Assembly (NCBI GenBank): GCA_000309945.1 | Contig: CM001633.1 | Location: 1,386,723-1,450,722 of the forward strand | Length of the DNA: 64,000 nt | Source: Leptolyngbyaceae cyanobacterium JSC-12 | GTDB lineage: Bacteria; Cyanobacteriota; Cyanobacteriia; Leptolyngbyales; Leptolyngbyaceae | Direction of reading: 5' to 3' | In this document: positions 57,961-64,000 of the stretch, one piece after another | Layout: each line of letters begins with the position of its first letter | Position numbering within the stretch: the first letter of the stretch is position 1 | Translations under genes and position numbers: made by a program | Notes under the pieces: generated by a model | Database searches by the model: none | Told to the model about the DNA's origin: nothing | The model's input: the letters and a program-made list of their open reading frames with translations, nothing else

Positions 57961-59220
57961 TTAAGCAACCGAGAAAACCTTGGAAGCTTCTGTTTTTAGA
58001 AGTTCCGCTTTATCAGTTTGTTCCCAGGGTAAATCGAGATCCAGTCGTCCCAGATGACCATAAGCCGCCACATCTTGATAGAAGCGTCCGCCCCGTTCTG
58101 CCGGAAGATTTTGCAAGTTGAAGGTTTGGATAATACCAGCCGGACGCAATTCAAAATGTTGAGTGACAAGTTCTAGCAAGCGTTCATCGTCGATTTTGCC
58201 AGTTCCAAAGGTTTCAACCATAATGCTGACCGGGCGTGCAACCCCGATCGCATAACTGAGTTGGACTTCACACTTATCTGCCAGCCCTGCTGCCACAATG
58301 TTCTTTGCCACATAACGGCAGGCATAGGCAGCGCTACGGTCTACTTTCGTAGGGTCTTTGCCGGAGAATGCACCCCCACCATGACGGGAGTAGCCACCGT
58401 AAGTATCCACAATGATTTTGCGTCCTGTGAGACCTGCATCGCCCTGGGGACCACCAATCACAAACTTACCTGTTGGGTTGACCAGATAGCGAGTGTTGCT
58501 GTCAGGTTTCACATCTAAGTCTGAGAACACTGGCAATACGACCCAAGACCACAAATCCTCTTTAATCTTGGCTTGGACCGCTGCTTCGTCGGTAATATCA
58601 CCGATGGTAGGTGCGTGCTGAGTAGAAATCAAAATCGTGTCGATGCCAACTGGGCGATTGTTCTCATAGACAACTGAAACTTGCGTTTTTCCATCCGGAC
58701 GCAAATAAGGAAGTTGCCCAGTTTTGCGAACCGCAGCCAACTTGCGAGAAATCCGATGAGCCAAGCAAATTGGCAATGGCATTAGTTCAGGCGTTTCGTT
58801 GCAAGCAAACCCAAACATAATTCCCTGGTCACCCGCACCAATTTTGTCCAGTTCATCATTGGAGAGGTGGCGAGCTTCATGGGCAGTGTTAACACCTTGA
58901 GCAATATCAGGAGATTGAGCGTCTAGCGCAATCAAGACAGAGCAACTGTTGGCAGAAAAACCGCTATCAACGCCAGTGTACCCAATTTCAGCAATTTTTT
59001 GGCGGGCGAGGTCGATGTAGTTAACCAGGGCTTTGGAGGTAATTTCGCCTGTAATCAGAACTAGTCCAGTATTGACCACAACTTCGGCTGCTACCCGACT
59101 TTTCGGATCCTGAGATAATAATGCATCCAAAATCGTATCTGAAATCTGGTCACAGATTTTGTCCGGATGACCTTCAGTCACGGATTCAGAAGTAAAGAGA
59201 TAACGACGAGACAAGGGCAA
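57961..59220 (-). CDS. metK: S-adenosylmethionine synthetase
   Basis: MetK makes S-adenosylmethionine from methionine and ATP. The 419-residue protein has the family start [20 protein letters not shown], the [13 protein letters not shown] motif, [19 protein letters not shown] and the conserved [14 protein letters not shown]. Length and motifs are standard. Upstream lies a 16-bp tandem duplication (59274-59305). Confidence 0.98.
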   Translation of the reverse strand: MPLSRRYLFTSESVTEGHPDKICDQISDTILDALLSQDPKSRVAAEVVVNTGLVLITGEITSKALVNYIDLARQKIAEIGYTGVDSGFSANSCSVLIALDAQSPDIAQGVNTAHEARHLSNDELDKIGAGDQGIMFGFACNETPELMPLPICLAHRISRKLAAVRKTGQLPYLRPDGKTQVSVVYENNRPVGIDTILISTQHAPTIGDITDEAAVQAKIKEDLWSWVVLPVFSDLDVKPDSNTRYLVNPTGKFVIGGPQGDAGLTGRKIIVDTYGGYSRHGGGAFSGKDPTKVDRSAAYACRYVAKNIVAAGLADKCEVQLSYAIGVARPVSIMVETFGTGKIDDERLLELVTQHFELRPAGIIQTFNLQNLPAERGGRFYQDVAAYGHLGRLDLDLPWEQTDKAELLKTEASKVFSVA

Positions 59221-59273
59221 ACTCCTATCTTTTAGCTAAGGTTAGGGAACTACAGTGCACAACATCCGATGAT

Positions 59274-59305
59274 TTAGATTTATCTATTATTAGATTTATC
59301 TATTA
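59274..59305. repeat. Perfect 16-bp tandem duplication upstream of metK
   Basis: TTAGATTTATCTATTA occurs twice head to tail (59274-59289 and 59290-59305) in the AT-rich spacer 54-85 bp upstream of metK. It is AT-rich and could affect promoter spacing. Confidence 0.85.
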
Positions 59306-59461
59306 CTTTATTAACTGACCTGGCATTAAAATGAATAGAACTTCAGCGGATCATAGCACTAGTGTGTAATCTTGATAAAGCGTGGATTAAGGTCAGGTTA
59401 GGAGGGAATCCACAATAATCAGCTATCGCACTGCACATCAAAGACGTTTCAATTGTTTGGG

Positions 59462-60202
59462 TCAACCTAGAACTTTTATCTCTGCAAAGGATTGAACAAC
59501 AACGTTTGCATCTTTTAGATGATTCATTCCGCTCTGCCCCCAGGCTATTCCCAAGCAACCTGCAGTGTTCGCAGCTTGTGCCATCTCAATATCGGCTATG
59601 GAGTCCCCAATCACCAGAGTTGCTGCTGGTGGCACATTCATATCCTGACACAACTTGAGTACCAGTCTGGGATCTGGCTTACTCAAGTCCGGGGTTGAGC
59701 CAAGTGCAAAGGGAATCAAAGAATTTAGGTGGTAACGTTCTATAAAATCTTGCACGTGGTTGGGTGAATCAGAGGAGGCGATTGCAACCTTAATCTCCCT
59801 TTCTGCCAGCACTTCTAGCAATTTCAACCCGCCTTCAAAGGGAGGGGTGTGATCTGCCTTACGCTTAAACACCTGATCTGCCTCGATGAAGGCTGAGCGT
59901 GCAATCTCTAGAGATTCGATCCAATCCCGTCCAGTTTCAGCGACGTAAGCGGCGGCAGCAATTTCATTTTCGATGCGGGTACCCACGGCAAGCAGCCCCC
60001 CTGGATGTAGGCGATCGCCTTCCATGCCAAACGCCAATAACAAGGGTTCCTGCACACCTGGAATCTGAGCATCTAACAACCGAGCACGTTTTTGCCCCAG
60101 GCTTCGCAAAAAATCCTGAGAGTCTGCTAGCGTGCCGTCCTTGTCGAAAATAACCGCCTGGATTTGTTCAAACCGAACCGAACCTGCTTGAATAGTAACC
60201 AA
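59462..60202 (-). CDS. HAD-family phosphatase
   Basis: A 246-residue haloacid-dehalogenase phosphatase. Motif I is VIFDKDGTLADSQDF, motif II VAIASSDSPNHV, motif III around GSTPDLSKPDPRLVLKL and motif IV LVIGDSIADIEMAQAA. A helical cap lies between motifs I and II, as in phosphoglycolate-phosphatase-like members. The substrate is unknown. It is downstream of the rpsA terminator on the same strand. Confidence 0.9.
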   Translation of the reverse strand: MVTIQAGSVRFEQIQAVIFDKDGTLADSQDFLRSLGQKRARLLDAQIPGVQEPLLLAFGMEGDRLHPGGLLAVGTRIENEIAAAAYVAETGRDWIESLEIARSAFIEADQVFKRKADHTPPFEGGLKLLEVLAEREIKVAIASSDSPNHVQDFIERYHLNSLIPFALGSTPDLSKPDPRLVLKLCQDMNVPPAATLVIGDSIADIEMAQAANTAGCLGIAWGQSGMNHLKDANVVVQSFAEIKVLG

Positions 60203-60242
60203 CCTTAACTCCCCTTGAACTTCATCATCGAAGCTTCCTCAT

Positions 60243-60266
60243 AAAAAAAGAGGGAAACCCCTCTCA
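60243..60266 (-). terminator. Terminator of rpsA
   Basis: GAGAGGGGTTTCCCTC on the minus strand followed by seven T forms a classic intrinsic terminator about 70 bp past the rpsA stop. Confidence 0.8.
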
Positions 60267-60282
60267 ATCAGCAATTATCAGC

Positions 60283-60316
60283 TATGAGATAAATGAAATT
60301 ATGAGATAAATGAAAT
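60283..60316. repeat. Perfect 17-bp tandem duplication
   Basis: TATGAGATAAATGAAAT occurs twice (60283-60299 and 60300-60316) between the rpsA stop and its terminator. Confidence 0.9.
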
Positions 60317-60337
60317 CCACTCCATCCAGCACTCAAA

Positions 60338-61333
60338 TTACTCTTCAATTGCGGGTGGCAATTCTTCAATCTCTTCTTCCACTAAAGCTGGAGGCACTTC
60401 ATAGCCGTTGCCATTTGCATCCTGTGACTGTTGCTGCTTCGCCATCACCTGCTCACGGTAGCGGGCTGCCATTTCTTCAGCTTTGTCATAAACCACTTGA
60501 GGATTCTTGACCATATCACCTGGCTCTGGCTCCAGTTGCTTAGTAGACAAGGAGATACGACCTCGTTCAGCATCCAGATCAATAATCATTACCTTCAATT
60601 CATCGTTGACATTGAAGACACTGTGAGGGGTATCGATATGATCGTGAGAAATTTCGGAAATGTGCAACAAGCCGCTGACACCACCAATATCGATAAAAGC
60701 ACCGTAGGGCTTGATACCACGAACAGTCCCAATCACAACTTCGCCCACTTCCAGACGGTTCATCTTGCGTTCAACCAGTGCCCGACGATGACTGAGCACC
60801 AGACGATTACGCTCTTCGTCTACTTCTAAGAACTTCAGGGGTAACTCTTCGCCAACTAATTCTTCCTTAGGCTTCCGAGTGCTGATGTGTGAGCCAGGAA
60901 TAAACCCACGCAACCCTTCAATTCTGACCAGGGCACCACCCCGGTTGGTTGCAAACACCAGCGATCGCACAGTAGCGTCTTCTGCCTGAAGTTGACGAAC
61001 CCGCTCCCATGCCCGCATGTATTCAATCCGGCGGATGGATAGGGTCAATTGCCCATCTTCATTTTCATCCGCAAGGATAAAAAATTCACGCGTCTCGTCT
61101 GCTTGCAACACCTCATCAGGGCTATCGATGCGGTTAATCGACATTTCCTGAATGGGAATGTAGGCAGCCGTTTTCGCCCCAATGTCAATCAGAGCACCGC
61201 GTGGCTCAAGACTAAACACGGTGCCAGCCACAACATCGCCTGGGCTGAAGTGATAGTCATACTTGTCCAGTCGAGCAGCAAATTCTTCGTAAGTAAAGCC
61301 AACATCTAAAGTTGTTGTGTCCTGATTGACCAT
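60338..61333 (-). CDS. rpsA: 30S ribosomal protein S1
   Basis: The cyanobacterial S1 has three S1 (OB-fold) domains and is shorter than E. coli S1. The start at 61333 (MVNQDTTTLDVGFTYEEFAA) was chosen because AGGA lies about 10 bp upstream and the extra 20 codons of the longer frame are not conserved. The domains are near residues 30-100 (GDVVAGTVFSLEPRGALIDI), 110-180 and 195-265 (GEVVIGTVRGIKPYGAFIDI). The tail is acidic. S1 unfolds mRNA on the 30S subunit. It lies downstream of nrdR. Confidence 0.95.
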   Translation of the reverse strand: MVNQDTTTLDVGFTYEEFAARLDKYDYHFSPGDVVAGTVFSLEPRGALIDIGAKTAAYIPIQEMSINRIDSPDEVLQADETREFFILADENEDGQLTLSIRRIEYMRAWERVRQLQAEDATVRSLVFATNRGGALVRIEGLRGFIPGSHISTRKPKEELVGEELPLKFLEVDEERNRLVLSHRRALVERKMNRLEVGEVVIGTVRGIKPYGAFIDIGGVSGLLHISEISHDHIDTPHSVFNVNDELKVMIIDLDAERGRISLSTKQLEPEPGDMVKNPQVVYDKAEEMAARYREQVMAKQQQSQDANGNGYEVPPALVEEEIEELPPAIEE

Positions 61334-61587
61334 GCGAATCGTTTCCTGAAAGTTTTCTCCGTGAAAATGTGCCTCCTGCAGATGTATACGCACTCCAAAT
61401 TTGTGCTGCTACACGCTGGGATAACCCTCCATACAATTGTAGGAGATTTTTTTGAAAATATAGGCTCGGAAGAACTATCATACCCCAACAGGAGGGGAAC
61501 AACGCAACCCTTTTATCAAGACCAGGCATACCCGGTTGGAACGACAACAAAGATGCTGGGGAAAGAGGGTTGACCCAATGTTTGCGC

Positions 61588-62136
61588 TTAATTTGCAGAG
61601 ATCGCGACAGAACTTCCGTCTGAGCTGAGAGTATCAGTTGCTGACTCACACGATCGCACTTCGGGGGTTTTCTGTCCCTCGGTGTGATGATTTTGTAAGT
61701 GCTCTAATGTTTCGACGAAATCTCGAATACCTTGAAACTTGCGATAGACCGAAGCAAACCGAATGTAAGCCACTTCACTTAATCGGCTGAGGTGGTTTAA
61801 TACAAGTTCACCAATTTCGCTACTTGACACTTCTCGAACCACCCGTTGTTGAAGTTCTGACTCAATTTCGTCTACCACATTTTCCATTTGGGCAGCAGTA
61901 ACACCAGTTTTTTCACAGGCACGAGCAATACCTTTCAAGAGCTTGTATCGATCAAAAGATTCGCGATCGCCCGTTCGTTTAATCACCGTTATCGGAACAA
62001 ATTCAATCCGCTCATAAGTTGTAAAACGACGACCACACTTCAAGCACTCTCGCCGTCTCCGAACGCTTTGTCCTGCTTCCGCCGAGCGCGATTCAAGGAC
62101 TCGGTTATCGCTGTGCTGACAAAAGGGGCAGCGCAT
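61588..62136 (-). CDS. nrdR: Transcriptional repressor NrdR
   Basis: NrdR represses ribonucleotide reductase genes in response to ATP/dATP. The start at 62136 gives [17 protein letters not shown], the usual zinc finger (CPFC plus CLKCGRRF). An ATP-cone domain follows ([20 protein letters not shown] to [20 protein letters not shown]). A 40-residue Ser/Thr-rich tail is unusual but not conserved. The longer frame to 62169 is not preferred. Confidence 0.96.
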   Translation of the reverse strand: MRCPFCQHSDNRVLESRSAEAGQSVRRRRECLKCGRRFTTYERIEFVPITVIKRTGDRESFDRYKLLKGIARACEKTGVTAAQMENVVDEIESELQQRVVREVSSSEIGELVLNHLSRLSEVAYIRFASVYRKFQGIRDFVETLEHLQNHHTEGQKTPEVRSCESATDTLSSDGSSVAISAN

Positions 62137-62936
62137 GTTGCAAAGCTCCAGGCGAATGAGTGAGTACAATCGAGTTGCATTAATTCAACTTTACAAGTAT
62201 CAAAGAACTTGGTAAGTATTGCTCCCATCAAATATAAACACGTTTTTCTTGTTTATATTCATTTTGATTCCCAACCATGATTATGACCGATTTACTTAAA
62301 TCGCTTTCAGTCAATTTTTCTAGAAACTGATATTTGCTCAGAACATTTCAGCTAGAGATTGGTTAAACAGACGAATGATACAAATTGAACCGTTGAACTC
62401 ACCAAAAATTTTCTGGAGATAAATAGACAGTTGCGTTAAGCAGGCAAAAGGGGGGACTCCCTAATTTGTTAAATTCTCATAAAGGCGGAAACGCTACCCA
62501 GTTCACACATTTGTCGCAAGAAAAACGAAGGAGTGTAGCATTGAGAGTTACAAACGGAGTGACTGAGGGCAACCTAAAGTGAGAAAACAGCGAACAGGTT
62601 GTCGTTTGAGGAGCTAAGTGGTGGAATTTCAGGACTTAAACGTTTCAAGCAAAGGCAAGAACAAGAAAGGATTTTGCTTAAACTGCCCTAGCGGCGGTGT
62701 TGTTTCTGATTAAAGCCAGATTGAATAGTGAAGAGTAGCGTAGAACTCAATGAGTTTGTCTAAGTGCGCTGAAAATACCCAATACGCTCGTGAGAGTGTG
62801 ATAGTGGTAAACAAGAAATCATCAGGGTGCTCTCACGGAATTGGCGTCGAACAATTCCTCTCACGTCTTCTAGATAGAGACTTTCTGTTAATCCTAAGGA
62901 TAGTTAATCCACTGCCAGGTCGCAGGAGATCGGTTC
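62137..62936. other. 800-bp intergenic region
   Basis: This lies between the divergent nrdR and response-regulator genes. Only short unrecognised frames are visible. It should hold both promoters and a long leader for the response-regulator gene; no clear promoter or RNA motif was recognised. Confidence 0.4.
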
Positions 62937-64000
62937 ATGAAGGTCCAGCCGAATAGCAAACCTAAAATTCTGGTAGTGGATGATGAACCAGATAATTTAG
63001 ATTTGCTGTATCGAACATTTTATCGAGAATTTAAGGTTTTGCGGGCAGAAAATGGGCCCGCAGCACTGGATATCCTGGCAAACGAAGGGGATATCGCTGT
63101 CATTATTTCGGATCAGCGTATGCCCTACATGAGTGGTACTGAGTTTTTAAGCCTGACCGCAACTCAGTACCCAGATATTATTCGGATTATTTTGACAGGC
63201 TATACCGATGTTGAAGATCTAGTAGAAGCGATCAACTCCGGGAAAGTATTTAAGTATGTGACCAAGCCCTGGAATGATAGTGAATTGAAAGCCGTCGTCC
63301 ATCAAGCGGTGGATACTCACAATGTTCTCAAGGCACGGACCCGAGAACTTCAGCGATCGCTGCGGCAAGAGTCTTTGCTCAATGCTGTTACCAGTACCAT
63401 TCGTAGCGCTCTTAGTTATCGTCAAATTTTGCAGACCATTGGGCAAACTGTGGGGCATATTTTCGAAGCCAGTTATTGCCTGGTTTGCCCGGTTCAGGAT
63501 GGATGCGTGGATGATGACTGCTTTATTTACTTCAGCCATCCTAACCATCAACCTACACCGCAGGTGGCTTCAGAAGCAGCTACGACTTCGCTCAACACCA
63601 GCATCAATGAAAAAGAAACCCTGATTGAATACGCGATCGACCTATCTGATCGGGCAGCAATGACTCCTGAAAGTGACCATTTCAGTTCTTACAAAGAGAT
63701 GCTTGCCCAAACAGTTTGGGTTGCCCAAGACATTCAAATTATTGAAGATGTCGAAACTGACCCTCGGTTCCAAGGGGATGATCTCGCTATTGAAGATCGC
63801 CGCCACGTCTACGCCAGCTTGGGAATTCGCTCCAGTCTGATTGTGCCGTTATGGTATCAGCAAGAGCTAATCACAATCCTGGCACTTCACCAAGCGGGGC
63901 AGGTTCGGAGTTGGCAAGACGACGAAGTGCAATTGTTGGCAATGGTGGCGGATCAAGCTGCACTTGCCCTTTCTCAAGCCCGTGCCTATGAGCAACTTCA
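62937..64000 (+). CDS. Response regulator with REC and GAF domains (partial)
   Basis: The frame opens at ATG 62937, with AGGAG 8 bp upstream, and runs off the right edge after about 354 residues. The receiver domain (residues 9-130) has the acidic pocket VVDDEPDN, the phospho-acceptor Asp in IISDQRMPYMSG, the Thr in ILTGYTD and the Lys in KYVTKPWND. A coiled-coil linker and a GAF domain follow (about 160-350, ending LLAMVADQAALALSQARAYE). Such proteins in cyanobacteria usually continue into a histidine kinase or another output domain, which is not visible here. Confidence 0.9.
   Translation, partial: MKVQPNSKPKILVVDDEPDNLDLLYRTFYREFKVLRAENGPAALDILANEGDIAVIISDQRMPYMSGTEFLSLTATQYPDIIRIILTGYTDVEDLVEAINSGKVFKYVTKPWNDSELKAVVHQAVDTHNVLKARTRELQRSLRQESLLNAVTSTIRSALSYRQILQTIGQTVGHIFEASYCLVCPVQDGCVDDDCFIYFSHPNHQPTPQVASEAATTSLNTSINEKETLIEYAIDLSDRAAMTPESDHFSSYKEMLAQTVWVAQDIQIIEDVETDPRFQGDDLAIEDRRHVYASLGIRSSLIVPLWYQQELITILALHQAGQVRSWQDDEVQLLAMVADQAALALSQARAYEQL

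Noticed and set aside
61257-61649. Frame overlapping rpsA start and nrdR end, possible psbT or other small gene
   Set aside because: It overlaps coding DNA on the same strand in another frame and shows none of the PsbT sequence features.
62750-62956. 68-codon frame before the response regulator
   Set aside because: It overlaps the well-supported start at 62937 and has no recognisable features.

Overview
The window is a stretch of cyanobacterial chromosome, most likely from a filamentous, Leptolyngbya-like organism. The evidence is the many HIP1 octamers (GCGATCGC), the genes for oxygenic photosynthesis (petB, petD, psbI, chlD, ctpA), purine- or pyrimidine-rich short tandemly repeated (STRR-like) tracts between and even inside genes, and cyanobacterial families such as DUF3769, GerMN and ABC1 kinases. 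The genus is inference. No tRNA, rRNA or CRISPR array was recognised.

Layout. 0-3 kb: the N-terminal part of a peptidase-C39 ABC exporter with a cyclic-nucleotide-binding-like region, running off the left edge; a candidate 75-residue peptide; and a complete IS1-family element with 21-bp inverted repeats. 3-17 kb: a divergent PEP-synthase-like protein, then minus-strand chlD, polA and the rimP-nusA-ylxR-infB translation/transcription cluster. 17-25 kb: rpmI-rplT, a solute-binding protein, a TPR protein, proS, a DUF2993 protein, a GerMN protein, a cupin and small secreted or membrane proteins. 26-30 kb: petB-petD divergent from ctpA, followed by an HD phosphohydrolase. 30-38 kb: a GH116 glycosidase, an EAL protein, a ROK glucokinase, small proteins and pyrG. 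38.3-39.0 kb: a decayed PAS-sensor pseudogene.

39-45 kb is the most notable region. A textbook guanidine-I (ykkC) riboswitch, preceded by a possible NtcA promoter, leads an arginase-family enzyme matching the nickel guanidine hydrolase GdmH. It is followed by HypA-like and HypB-like nickel chaperones (GhaA, GhaB), a nitrate/taurine-type ABC transporter (lipoprotein, permease, ATPase) and a tightly linked Nudix hydrolase. No hydrogenase genes are visible, so the HypA/HypB pair most likely loads nickel into the guanidine hydrolase. The likely combined role is to sense, import and hydrolyse guanidine as a nitrogen source.

45-64 kb: FetB-like permease, DegT aminotransferase, ABC1 kinase, a membrane-anchored repeat protein, psbI (38 aa), a DUF3769/LptA-domain outer-membrane protein, recG, metK, a HAD phosphatase, ribosomal protein S1, nrdR, and a response-regulator/GAF protein cut by the right edge. 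Recurrent minor features are two-copy tandem duplications of 11-18 bp between genes, and STRR-like in-frame insertions in chlD, the GH116 gene and probably recG.
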